A stretch of 30,770 nt of DNA, taken from positions 1 to 30,770 of the forward strand of contig CAAFLE010000089.1 of assembly GCA_900763675.1 (NCBI GenBank), read 5' to 3'. Shown in pieces: positions 15,980 to 24,423 of the stretch. Each line of letters opens with the position of its first letter. Position 1 is the first letter of the stretch. This DNA is from an uncultured Oscillospiraceae bacterium. GTDB taxonomy: Bacteria > Bacillota > Clostridia > Oscillospirales > Oscillospiraceae. The notes under the pieces are model-generated. The model saw only the letters and a program-made list of their open reading frames with translations, did not search any database and was not told the origin of the DNA. Made by a program: the position numbers and the translations under genes.

Positions 15980-18900
15980 TCAAAGCTGCGGAGGCTCCGG
16001 ATTTTCGGCGGCTTTCACCGTGACGTCCCCGAGCTTTGCGCCCTTCGGCAGGAGCTTTGCTACGATCACCAGCCGCGGCGTTTCCGTGTTTTCCGTCTCG
16101 TCCGCAAAGAAGGTCGTGAGCGTGAGGAGCGTGTCATCCTTCGTCAGCTCTCCGCCGTCGATCTCATAGAGATTCTTTCTCGCAACGGTCGATAGATATT
16201 CCTCCCACGCGCCGGGTTCGTCCCATTCCGGAAGCGTATAGTCGAACGACGCCTCCGTTTCAAAGCACGCGGCGATCCGGAACACCAGCTCATCGTCCGC
16301 GAGCGTGAGATAGATGTACGGCTCCTTTTCGAGCGTTTCGGCGTCCAGATACCGGAAAAGCCGCGAAAAGAGCTTCCCGCCGGCATCGCGTTCGCCGTCG
16401 GCATAGCCGTAGACCGTCACGTTCCGGCTGATGTCCGTGCGGCTACCGAGTTTGGCGCGGGGATCGGCAAAGAGAGCGCCGTATTCGGAGAGTCTGCCGG
16501 TTTTATCGTGCATGAGGTAGAACTCGCCGTCCTCCGAGCGCAGAAGCGGCTCGTCGATGTCTGCCGCAGGGATGTACAGCCACGCGGCTGTGTCGGCGTT
16601 CGCCCGCCGCGCCGCGGCGAGCTTATCCTGCCGCGCCTTTGTCTCGCGCTCCGCCTTCGCCGCCGGTGCGGTCGGATAGACCGGCGCCGGGCGGGACTTT
16701 ACGGTAAGCGTGCCGTTTTCCGTTTGGATCTCATAGCGCAGGTCCTCGCCCGCGACGGTCACGAGAATGGCGGTCGTGCCGGGCTTTGCCGTGTTCGGCG
16801 TTTTGGCGTAGGAAAGCGAGATCGTGACGCCCTCGAGCGTATCCTCGCCGAGCAGACCGGAAACCGTATAGTCCGTGCCGCTCTCTGCGCCGGAGAGATC
16901 GGGCGCGGCGGCGCCGGTATAGATGCTGCGGTCTGCCGCCTTCACCGCGGCGGCTGCCTTGCCGATGACGAAGCCGCCCATTCCGGTGATCTCATAGTTG
17001 CCGCGACCGGTGTCCGCGAGCGTCACGCCCGCCGCGCCGGGCAGCACGTTGTCCCGATAGGACACCGTGTACTCGTCCGCCGGGAGGAGCGCATCGCCAT
17101 CGTATGCCTCGACCGGCGGCGTGATCGCCGCACCGGTGTAGGTAAAGGGTCCGCCCGTCACGCACACCGATGCCGTTACGCGCTTTCGCGCCACGGTGAA
17201 CGGCACCTCGATCGTGCCGGTAAAGCTGCCCGTACCGGTAACGGTGAGCGTATACTCTCCCGCGTCCGTCGCGGTGTTGCCGGAGACGGTATAGGTGGAG
17301 ACGTCCATCCCGTTGAGCGTCACGGCGGCGACGGTCTGCGTCTGCTCCGCGCCGGTATAGACGAGCGCATCGCCAAGCACAGCGCTCGCCCCGGCGATGT
17401 CCTTTTTCTGCACCGTGATGCCGAGCTGCCGCTCGACGCGGTAATTTTCATACGATACTTCGCACACGACCGTGTAGCTCCCGCTGTCCAGCCCCAGCGG
17501 GAAAGCGGCGTCCTTCGTGTTGACCTGCGGACGGACCAGTCCGCCCGCATTGTAAAAGCTCCAGAGGACGCTCAGCTTTTCCGGCGAAAGCGTCAGACCC
17601 GCGTCGGGATTGAGCGGCGCGGAGACGGTGAGCTTCGGCGCTTCCTCGTAGCCGTAGTCCACCTCCGATGCCGACGCCGACGCTTCCACGTTCCCGAACG
17701 GCACGCCGTATACCCGGGCGTCGGTATACGTCCCCGCCGTGTCGGGGCTGATCCACTGTTCGCCCGCCGTATAGAGAGCGCAGTCCGAAGCGAGAACGTC
17801 TCCGAGGTTCACTCCACTGGTGGAAAGGCTCTGGAAATATACGCCCTTTTCGAGTATTGCCGACGCGCCGAAAATATTCGCTCTGGCGAAGCTGCCGGAG
17901 CCGGGCGAGGAGTTTCGGAGCGTAACGACCTCCCCCGGATCGGATACAAGCTCCAGCGTCCCGCTCATCGTAAAGCCGCTGAGATCGAAGGTCCACGCCC
18001 CGTAGGCTTGGAAAATGCTGTCGTCCGAGCTGTTTCGGAGCAGCCGGAGCGTTCCGCCGCCCCCGTTCGCAGCGCCGATGGCGGAGCCGACGTCGGTATA
18101 GCCCCGGTCGCCGGAATCGGTGCGCACCGCGGCGGCAAGGGACGCGCCGCACGCTTTGCATACGCCGCCGGCGGTGGGGATATGGTTCGTGCAGGGCGCG
18201 TTGCAGAAACGGCATTTGCCGTCCACAAAGCTGTGAGAGCAGACTGCAACGGAGACGTTCTCGATCGTTGAAGCCGTGAGCGCGGCGTATTCCAGCGGTA
18301 TTTCGTCTCTTACAAAGCAGCGCTCCTCGCCGAGCAGCTCCCGGACCGCGCCGCCGGATTTTCGTTCAATTCTTGAAAATGTGCCGCCGGTGAGAACGGC
18401 GCTTGCTCCGTTCGTAAGAGACAGACTCCCTTCGTAAACGCCGCTTTCGATGCGCACCGTCCCGGCGCTTGCCCAGAGCGAAAAGCTGTCGAGCAGCGCC
18501 GGAGCGCCGCTGCGGACCGCGCCGTTTCGGAACGTGATGCGGCCGTCCTCGACCCGCAGCACCTCGGCGCGCCATTCGTCCGGCGTTTTGAGCGTGTGAC
18601 CGTTGAGGTCGATGGTAAATGTGCCGGAGCGAACGGTTGGCCGGCTCATCCCGACTTCATGATCCTGCAGCAGCGTGAGAACAACGTTGCTGTTTCGGAT
18701 CGAGGCGGTCTGCGCGGCATAGATCGCTTTCTGCAGGTCCGTATAGCCTTCGCTTTTCGCGCCGTCGAACGCGGTATAGTCCACGCGGGCGAGCATCGCC
18801 GTGCCGCACGCGCTGCACGCATCGTTCACCTTCGGCGCGTTGTGCTCGCAGGCGTGGTCGCAGTACACGCATTTGCCGGTCACGTTTTCCGTGTCGTAGC

Positions 18901-19825
18901 CGTGCGGACACGACTCCACGGAAACGCCGAACATCACCATTTTTCCTTGCAGGTCCTTCAGCGCGATCGGCTCGCCGCTTTCGGTGTATACGAGCCGGTG
19001 ATCGGCGGCAAGGATGTTCAGCCATATCCGTCTCCAGTAAATGCGGTCGAACTGCCCGCCGGAGAGCTTGACGGTGTTATTGTTGAACGACACATAGAGA
19101 TCGCCGTAGGTCCCACCTTCGATATAGGCGGTCGCCCAGTCATACACGCTGACGGCAGAGCCGTTGGCGATCTCGCGGATGCTGCCGTTTCGGATCGTGA
19201 CGACCGCCGGGCTTTTCAGCGCCAGCACGTCGCCCTTCTGCCGCGAGAGCGTGTGCGCGTTGAGATCGAGCGTTAACGTGCCGGTGAGCATTGTCGGCGC
19301 CTCGTATTCGGCAAGGGTAATATCGCGCAGAAGCGTCACGGTCCCGCCGCTCTGCGCCGCGTTTACGGCTTCGGCAAGCGTCGGATAATCTGTTTCGCCG
19401 ACACGGGCGGCAAACAGCGTGTCGCAGGCGTCACACGCGCCGGTCGTCTCCGACACCGTCTCGTGCGGACACACTGCGCTGCAGTCGGTGCACACGCCGT
19501 TTTCGTACCGGTGGGTACACGGCGCCGATTTCAAAAGCAGCACCGCGCCGTCCTGCACGTTATAATCATAATCGGCAAGCGTGTTTCCCTCCTCCAGCGG
19601 CTTCCCGTTATAGTAAAGAAACATATTCTCCGGGAGAGCGCCGGTCTTTTCCTGAATTTTGGCTTTGACCTCGCCGATGAGCGCGCCGGGCTCCACGTTC
19701 TCGAGCGTCAGCGGCTCTGCGCCGTCAACGGAGATGTGGAGCGTCAGCGCGGCATACGCCGGCACCGTCAGCAGAATGATGCACAGAAGAAGCGCCGGAA
19801 GAAAAGCAAGCCGCCGTTTGTTCAT
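15980..19825 (-). CDS. Secreted multidomain protein: ubiquitin-like domain, Cys/His repeats, Ig-like domains, inactive sortase B fold
   Basis: Function unknown; 1281 residues. A signal peptide (1-25, cleavage after AYA) is followed by a ubiquitin-like domain at about 27-99 (VKAKIQEKTG, then YNGKPLEEGNTLADYD, close to eukaryotic ubiquitin). Three units follow, each made of a CxH-x6-10-CxxC pair (about 103-135, 305-345, 526-565) and a beta-helix-like stretch (LTLDLNAHTL, FTIDLNGHTL, FDLSGFTM). From about 700 to 1050 come Ig-like/MBG-type beta domains. From about 1063 comes a class B sortase fold in which the catalytic His is Tyr1141 (VYGYADG) and the Cys is Phe1239 (LTLTTF), while the Arg of PRLVIVAK remains. 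I see no LPXTG motif or C-terminal membrane anchor. GGGAGG precedes the ATG. Base composition matches the host. Confidence 0.85.
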   Translation of the reverse strand: MNKRRLAFLPALLLCIILLTVPAYAALTLHISVDGAEPLTLENVEPGALIGEVKAKIQEKTGALPENMFLYYNGKPLEEGNTLADYDYNVQDGAVLLLKSAPCTHRYENGVCTDCSAVCPHETVSETTGACDACDTLFAARVGETDYPTLAEAVNAAQSGGTVTLLRDITLAEYEAPTMLTGTLTLDLNAHTLSRQKGDVLALKSPAVVTIRNGSIREIANGSAVSVYDWATAYIEGGTYGDLYVSFNNNTVKLSGGQFDRIYWRRIWLNILAADHRLVYTESGEPIALKDLQGKMVMFGVSVESCPHGYDTENVTGKCVYCDHACEHNAPKVNDACSACGTAMLARVDYTAFDGAKSEGYTDLQKAIYAAQTASIRNSNVVLTLLQDHEVGMSRPTVRSGTFTIDLNGHTLKTPDEWRAEVLRVEDGRITFRNGAVRSGAPALLDSFSLWASAGTVRIESGVYEGSLSLTNGASAVLTGGTFSRIERKSGGAVRELLGEERCFVRDEIPLEYAALTASTIENVSVAVCSHSFVDGKCRFCNAPCTNHIPTAGGVCKACGASLAAAVRTDSGDRGYTDVGSAIGAANGGGGTLRLLRNSSDDSIFQAYGAWTFDLSGFTMSGTLELVSDPGEVVTLRNSSPGSGSFARANIFGASAILEKGVYFQSLSTSGVNLGDVLASDCALYTAGEQWISPDTAGTYTDARVYGVPFGNVEASASASEVDYGYEEAPKLTVSAPLNPDAGLTLSPEKLSVLWSFYNAGGLVRPQVNTKDAAFPLGLDSGSYTVVCEVSYENYRVERQLGITVQKKDIAGASAVLGDALVYTGAEQTQTVAAVTLNGMDVSTYTVSGNTATDAGEYTLTVTGTGSFTGTIEVPFTVARKRVTASVCVTGGPFTYTGAAITPPVEAYDGDALLPADEYTVSYRDNVLPGAAGVTLADTGRGNYEITGMGGFVIGKAAAAVKAADRSIYTGAAAPDLSGAESGTDYTVSGLLGEDTLEGVTISLSYAKTPNTAKPGTTAILVTVAGEDLRYEIQTENGTLTVKSRPAPVYPTAPAAKAERETKARQDKLAAARRANADTAAWLYIPAADIDEPLLRSEDGEFYLMHDKTGRLSEYGALFADPRAKLGSRTDISRNVTVYGYADGERDAGGKLFSRLFRYLDAETLEKEPYIYLTLADDELVFRIAACFETEASFDYTLPEWDEPGAWEEYLSTVARKNLYEIDGGELTKDDTLLTLTTFFADETENTETPRLVIVAKLLPKGAKLGDVTVKAAENPEPPQL

Positions 19826-19868
19826 GGTGGACCTCCCTTGGTTACTGTTCCCATGGATTGTTATGGCA

Positions 19869-19897
19869 CTTATACCATATCAGAAAAAAGAGGAAAA
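19869..19897 (-). promoter_or_regulatory. Possible promoter of the ubiquitin-like/sortase-fold gene
   Basis: On the minus strand an extended -10-like TGGTATAAG has its hexamer at 19874-19869, about 44 nt before the start codon. The -35 position (19897-19892, TTTTCC) is poor, so the call rests on the -10 and its location. Confidence 0.35.
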
Positions 19898-20013
19898 AGC
19901 AATCGTTATATCCCCCGCGGGGGCTTCCATGTCGGGAAAAAAGGATTTATAATGAAAAAGATTTAAAATGGTCTGCAAGGGGAGACCTGTGCCGGAGGAA
20001 AGGAGCGAATGCC

Positions 20014-21060
20014 ATGAAAGCCGGAAAACGCGCCCGGTATATCCTTGCCGCGCTGGCGGTCGCCGTCGTTCTCATGGCGCTTGTGTGTCTTTTCGTCGGC
20101 TCGTCGCGTATGAGCCTTTCCGACGGCGTCGCCGCGCTTTTCGGCAGGGGCAGCGCCGCCAACGTGCGCATTCTCCGCTCCATCCGCGTTCCCCGCGTGC
20201 TTGCCGCTCTCATTGCGGGCGCGGCGCTCTCGGTTTCGGGGCTTGTGATGCAGACGACGCTCTCCAACGCCATGGCGTCTCCCTCGACGATGGGCGTTTC
20301 CAACGCCGCCGTATTCGGCGCGAACCTTTCCATCATCGTGTTCGCCGGGGGGTATCTCTCCACGGGCAACAATCTTGCGAGCTATACCGCCGGGGTGAAC
20401 CCGTTCGCCGCAAGCGTGACGGCGTTTGCGTTCTCGGCGCTCTCCATTCTGCTCATTCTCGCGCTCTGCCGCGTGCGCTCTTTCTCGCCGAACGTTGTGG
20501 TGCTTGCGGGCATCGCCGTCGGCTCCATCTGGACGGCGGCGACGACGCTATTGCAGTTTTATGCCACCGACGTCGGGCTTTCCGCCGCGGTCGTGTGGAA
20601 TTTCGGCGATCTGGGCCGCGCCACCTATAAGACCGATCTTCTCATGCTCTGCGCTTCGGCGCCGGGGCTGGCGGTGTTCTCCGCGCTCGCGTGGCGGTAT
20701 AATGCGCTCCTGAGCGGCGATCTCGCCGCGGGCAGCATGGGCGTGAATGTGTCGCGGCTGCGGTTTTTCTCGCTGCTGCTCGCCTCGCTGATGACGGCGG
20801 CGTGCGTATCCAGTCTCGGCATCATCGGGTTTGTCGGCGTTATCTGCCCGCACGTGGCAAAGCGTCTGCTCGGGCAGGACCACCGCATATCCCTCCCCGC
20901 GTCGGCACTGCTGGGCAGTCTGCTGCTGCTCGGCGCGGACGCGCTCTCCCGCTCGCTCGGCAGCGGCTCGGCGCTGCCCGTCGGCGCGATCACGTCGCTG
21001 CTCGGCGCTCCGTTCTTCCTCGCCATCATCTTTTCACGAAAGGAGCATGGCGGATGTTAG
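20014..21060 (+). CDS. FecCD/BtuC-family ABC transporter permease
   Basis: Membrane permease of an importer for an iron-chelate, haem or cobamide-type substrate. The 348-residue protein is highly hydrophobic (about ten membrane segments) and carries the FecCD features RVPRVLAALIAGAALSVSG and, near the C terminus, GFVGVICPHVAKRLLGQDHR, which contacts the ATPase. I chose the ATG at 20014, which has AGGAG 8 nt upstream, over an earlier in-frame start. A weak -35/TATAAT pair lies at 19925-19953. The ATPase start overlaps this gene by 7 nt. The order permease-ATPase-binding protein is less common than binding protein first. Confidence 0.9.
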   Translation: MKAGKRARYILAALAVAVVLMALVCLFVGSSRMSLSDGVAALFGRGSAANVRILRSIRVPRVLAALIAGAALSVSGLVMQTTLSNAMASPSTMGVSNAAVFGANLSIIVFAGGYLSTGNNLASYTAGVNPFAASVTAFAFSALSILLILALCRVRSFSPNVVVLAGIAVGSIWTAATTLLQFYATDVGLSAAVVWNFGDLGRATYKTDLLMLCASAPGLAVFSALAWRYNALLSGDLAAGSMGVNVSRLRFFSLLLASLMTAACVSSLGIIGFVGVICPHVAKRLLGQDHRISLPASALLGSLLLLGADALSRSLGSGSALPVGAITSLLGAPFFLAIIFSRKEHGGC

Positions 21061-21827
21061 AGGTCGAAAACGTTGTGTTCCGGTATTCCCGCCGCTCGGA
21101 GCCGGTGCTGCGCGGCGCGTCGCTCACGCTCTGCGACGGCGAGATCGGCATCCTGCTCGGCAAAAACGGCGCGGGAAAAACGACGCTTTTCCAGTGCATT
21201 CTCGGTCTTGCCGCACCGGAGAGCGGGTCGATCCGCTTTGACGGGAACGATCTTCTCAAAATGCCGCGCCGCGAGCGGGCAAAGCTCGTCGCCTACGTGC
21301 CGCAGCACATCCATTTCGGCGCGTTGAGCGTGTTCGATTCCATTCTTCTCGGGCGCGTGTCGCGCTTCGGCTTACAGGCGGGACGCGAGGACCGCGAGGC
21401 TGCCGAGCGCATCATCGAGGATATGCACCTGGAAGCGCTCTCCGACCGCTGCGCGGAGGAGCTGTCCGGCGGCGAAAAGCAGAAGATCGCCATCGCCCGC
21501 GCTCTCGTGCAGGAGCCGCGCCTGCTCGTCTTTGACGAGCCGACCGGAAATCTCGACATCGCCAACGAGGAGCTGATTATCGACGAGGCGAAAAAGGCGG
21601 CGAAGGAGCGCGGCGTTGCGATTTTAAGCTCGCTGCACGATCTCAACCAGGCGCTTTGTCTCGGCGACAAATTTTTCCTGCTCCGGGACGGCGCGGTGCG
21701 CTATTCCGGCGGCGAGGACATCCTTACGAACGGCGTCATCGAGGACGTGTTCGATATAAAATCGCGCATTCTCACGGTAGACGGAAAGAAAGTTATATTG
21801 GGAGGAAAATACTATGAAGAAAGCTAA
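21054..21827 (+). CDS. ABC transporter ATP-binding protein (iron-chelate/cobalamin type)
   Basis: Cytoplasmic ATPase that powers the importer encoded around it. The 257-residue protein shows Walker A GKNGAGKTT (about residues 38-46), a Q-loop (YVPQH), the signature LSGGEKQK, Walker B LLVFDEPTG and the switch histidine in SLHD. It is of the FecE/FhuC class. The ATG has AAAGGAG 8 nt upstream and overlaps the permease stop. The binding-protein gene overlaps its last 14 nt. The overlaps imply a single translationally coupled operon. Confidence 0.92.
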   Translation: MLEVENVVFRYSRRSEPVLRGASLTLCDGEIGILLGKNGAGKTTLFQCILGLAAPESGSIRFDGNDLLKMPRRERAKLVAYVPQHIHFGALSVFDSILLGRVSRFGLQAGREDREAAERIIEDMHLEALSDRCAEELSGGEKQKIAIARALVQEPRLLVFDEPTGNLDIANEELIIDEAKKAAKERGVAILSSLHDLNQALCLGDKFFLLRDGAVRYSGGEDILTNGVIEDVFDIKSRILTVDGKKVILGGKYYEES

Positions 21828-23052
21828 GCTCGTATCTCTTCTGCTCGCGCTTGCCATGCTTCTGACGCTTGCCGCGTGCGGCGCGGCAGAAACGCCCGCT
21901 GCGACCGAGACCCCTGCCGAGGCGACCGAGACCCCTGCCGAGGCGACCGAAGCTCCTGCCGAACCTGCGGAAAGCGGCGAGATTACCGTCACTGACCTCA
22001 TCGGGCGGGAAGTCTCTGTAACGCCCGGCTCCTACCAGCGCGTTGTGTGCATCGGCGCGGGCGCTCTGCGGCTTTACAGCTACATCGGCGATGTGTCGCT
22101 GCTCTGCGGCGTGGAGGACATCGAAAACGAGACGCTCTCCGAGCGCCCGAAGATGTTCGACTCCGTCGCCCGTCCCTACGTTCTCGCTTATGGCGACGTG
22201 TTCGCGTCGCTTCCGTCCTGCGGCGTCGGCGGGCCGAACGCCCAAAGCCCCGAGGCGGAAAAGATCCTCACCTGCGAGCCGGACATCGTCATCTCCCTCT
22301 ACGGCGACGCGGACAAGGAAAACGCTTTGCAGGAGCAGCTCGGCGTGCCGGTCGTGACGCTGATGACCGGACCGGACGGCGTGTTTGACGAGAGCTTCAA
22401 CGAAAGTCTCCGTCTGCTCGGCACGATCTTCGGCGAGAGCGAAAAAGCCGAGCTACTCATTGATTTCATTGCCGCCGAGCGTTCCGAGATCGAGGCGCGT
22501 ACCGCCGACATCGCCGACGCCGACAAGCCCGCCGTTTACATCTGCGGTCTCGGCAACTGGGGAACAACGAACCATCTTATGACCTCGGAGGATTACGTTT
22601 CCTTCCGCGTGGCGAACGTCAAGAACGTCGTGTCCGGTCTCGGCGCTCCCGGCGCACAGCCCATCGAGGCAGAAAAATTCGTCGCCCTCGGCGAGGACAT
22701 GGACGCCATGATCTTTGATGCCGCCGCCGTGAAGAACATCAAGCCGCTTTACGCCGAGGACCCTGCGATGTTGGATTCCTGCCGCGCCTGGCGCGACGGG
22801 GAGGCGTATCTCCAGCTCGCTTACAACGCCTACTACACCAACTATGAGATCGCGCTCATCAACACGTGGTTCGCCGCAAAGGTCGCCTACCCCGACCGGT
22901 TTGAGGACATCGACATGACCGAGATCACGAACAAAGTCACGACCGCGTTTCTCGGAAAGCCGCTTGCCGAGGAAATTTTCGCCTGCGCAAGCAGCTTCGG
23001 CGGTTATCAGAAGATCGACACCGCCACGTTCTTTGCGGAGCAGCAGGGATGA
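21814..23052 (+). CDS. ABC transporter substrate-binding lipoprotein (iron-chelate/cobalamin type)
   Basis: Surface lipoprotein that captures the substrate for the importer. The 412-residue protein starts with a lipoprotein signal peptide whose lipobox is LAAC (Cys22), then a Thr/Pro/Glu/Ala linker made of three 7-residue repeats (ATETPAE), then the two-lobed periplasmic-binding-protein fold beginning VTDLIGREVSV. The ligand is not identifiable from the sequence. GGAGG lies just upstream of the ATG, inside the ATPase gene. The start overlaps the ATPase by 14 nt and the stop overlaps the methyltransferase start. Confidence 0.9.
   Translation: MKKAKLVSLLLALAMLLTLAACGAAETPAATETPAEATETPAEATEAPAEPAESGEITVTDLIGREVSVTPGSYQRVVCIGAGALRLYSYIGDVSLLCGVEDIENETLSERPKMFDSVARPYVLAYGDVFASLPSCGVGGPNAQSPEAEKILTCEPDIVISLYGDADKENALQEQLGVPVVTLMTGPDGVFDESFNESLRLLGTIFGESEKAELLIDFIAAERSEIEARTADIADADKPAVYICGLGNWGTTNHLMTSEDYVSFRVANVKNVVSGLGAPGAQPIEAEKFVALGEDMDAMIFDAAAVKNIKPLYAEDPAMLDSCRAWRDGEAYLQLAYNAYYTNYEIALINTWFAAKVAYPDRFEDIDMTEITNKVTTAFLGKPLAEEIFACASSFGGYQKIDTATFFAEQQG
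21901..21963 (+). repeat. Three tandem 21-bp repeats in the lipoprotein linker
   Basis: Three consecutive 21-bp units (21901-21921, 21922-21942, 21943-21963). The first two are identical and the third differs slightly. They encode the linker between lipid anchor and binding domain and could vary in copy number between strains. Confidence 0.85.
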
Positions 23053-23645
23053 TTGAGCAGGAGAATGTCATCGCATTTTTCAATGAATGCGCCGGGAGCT
23101 GGGACGCCGGAATGGTGCGCAGCGACGCGAAGATCGGGCGTATCCTTGATAACACCGGCGTGACGGCGGGCAGCCGCGTGCTGGATGTGGCGTGCGGCAC
23201 GGGTGTTCTCATCGGCGACTATCTGCGTCGGAACGTCCGGAGCGTCACGGCGGTAGACATCGCCCCGGAGATGCTCCGGATCGCCCGGGAAAAGTACCCG
23301 CAGGAAAACGTCCGCTTCGTCTGCGGCGACGCGGTGACCGCCGATCTCGGCGGAGACTTTGACGCGATCGTCGTCTACAACGCTTTCCCGCACTTCCCGG
23401 ACCCGGACGCGCTCATCGCGCACCTTGCGTCGCTGCTTGCCCCCGGTGGGCGTCTCACCGTGGCGCACGGCAGCAGCCGCGCCGCTATCGACGCGCACCA
23501 CCACGGCGCGGCGAGCCGCGTCTCGAACGGACTCATGGAGGCGGACGCGCTCGCGGCGATTTTTGCCAGGTATCTGCGCGTGACGACCGTTTTGTCCACG
23601 GACGAAATGTACCAGGTCGTTGGCGAGAAGCCGAAGGAAGAATAA
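23049..23645 (+). CDS. Class I SAM-dependent methyltransferase
   Basis: Cytoplasmic methyltransferase of 198 residues with the Rossmann motifs VLDVACGTGVLIGDYL (motif I, about residues 39-54), VTAVDIAPEMLRIA (motif II), FVCGDA and VVYNAFPHFPD, and a later LLAPGGRLTVAHG. Its ATG overlaps the stop of the binding lipoprotein (ATGA), so it is made together with the importer. Such a partner could modify the imported compound or release metal from it, but the substrate cannot be named from the sequence; that link is inference from gene order. A terminator follows directly. Confidence 0.85.
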   Translation: MIEQENVIAFFNECAGSWDAGMVRSDAKIGRILDNTGVTAGSRVLDVACGTGVLIGDYLRRNVRSVTAVDIAPEMLRIAREKYPQENVRFVCGDAVTADLGGDFDAIVVYNAFPHFPDPDALIAHLASLLAPGGRLTVAHGSSRAAIDAHHHGAASRVSNGLMEADALAAIFARYLRVTTVLSTDEMYQVVGEKPKEE

Positions 23646-23649
23646 GTGA

Positions 23650-23677
23650 AAGCGCCGCTTGTTTCGCGGCGCTTTTT
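23650..23677 (+). terminator. Rho-independent terminator of the importer operon
   Basis: A 9-bp GC stem (AAGCGCCGC at 23650-23658 with GCGGCGCTT at 23666-23674) around a 7-nt loop, running into a T tract. Confidence 0.88.
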
Positions 23678-23727
23678 CTGCTACGATATGTGATAGACAT
23701 ATAACAATTTGCATTCGGGAGGCTGCT

Positions 23728-24363
23728 ATGAGAATATATTCGGTATACGACGCGGAATTTGCCCTCTACGGGTGCGTGCATTCCGGCATCGACGGCGTCG
23801 AGCTGCTGCGGCAAATGGAGAAGATCGCCCTGCCGGAGCGCGGCACGGCGTATGAGCCGTCCATTGCCTCGCTTGAAGCGTGCGGCGCATTCGCGGATTT
23901 CCAAACGAGCGCGTTCGGCGGGATGCCGGTGCAGCTCGGAATGTGCTGGGGACGGAACACAAAGCTCAACTGTCTCGAATACCACCGCGACAGCGAATTC
24001 AATCTCGGTCTCGGCGACTTTGTGCTGCTGCTTGCCAAGCAGGACGAGCTCGAAAACGGCGGGCTGGACACCGCGAAGGTAAAAGCGTTCCGCGTCCCGG
24101 CGGGCGTTCTCGTCGAGGTGTACGCCACGACGCTGCACTATGCACCCTGCCACACGGACGAAGCGGCGGGCTTCCGCGTGCTGGTGGCGCTGCCCCGCGG
24201 CACGAACACTGCAAAGCCCGCGGTGCGCGGCGCATCGCCGGAGGACCGGTATCTGACCGCCTGCAACAAATGGCTGCTCGCGCACCCGGAAAGCGCTGAG
24301 GCAAAGAGCGGCGCGGTAATCGCGCTGCACGGCGAAAATCTTGACATTGCCGGGGATCTATAA
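23728..24363 (+). CDS. DUF4867 family protein (cupin-like)
   Basis: A 211-residue cytoplasmic protein that I recognise as DUF4867, a Firmicutes family with a cupin-like, ureidoglycolate-lyase-type look and no settled function. Typical features are the N-terminal IYSVYDAEFALYG, a His/Glu-bearing strand NCLEYHRDSEFNLGL (possible metal ligands), FRVPAGVLVEVYATTLHYAPC and a C-terminal KWLLAHPES. The ATG is preceded by GGGAGG 6 nt upstream; upstream in-frame codons lie in the preceding terminator region. It stands alone between two terminators. In other genomes relatives occur near sugar genes, but nothing here shows that. Confidence 0.75.
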   Translation: MRIYSVYDAEFALYGCVHSGIDGVELLRQMEKIALPERGTAYEPSIASLEACGAFADFQTSAFGGMPVQLGMCWGRNTKLNCLEYHRDSEFNLGLGDFVLLLAKQDELENGGLDTAKVKAFRVPAGVLVEVYATTLHYAPCHTDEAAGFRVLVALPRGTNTAKPAVRGASPEDRYLTACNKWLLAHPESAEAKSGAVIALHGENLDIAGDL

Positions 24364-24372
24364 AGCATAGAT

Positions 24373-24413
24373 AAGCCCGCAGGGCGTCCGGTCGGACGCC
24401 CTGCGGGCTTTTG
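24373..24413 (+). terminator. Long perfect bidirectional terminator
   Basis: A perfect 18-bp palindromic stem (24373-24390 with 24393-24410) followed by TTTT. It lies between the converging DUF4867 gene and rsmG; its second T-like flank for the minus strand is weaker. Confidence 0.88.
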
Positions 24414-24423
24414 CTCCGGGATG

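Noticed and set aside
15980..16640. Calling the minus-strand giant protein an active class B sortase
   Set aside because: The catalytic His and Cys positions are Tyr and Phe, so only the fold is supported.
19826..20013. A cobalamin riboswitch or Fur box upstream of the importer
   Set aside because: The gap is short and I could not recognise a B12-box, a conserved riboswitch core or a Fur-like palindrome.
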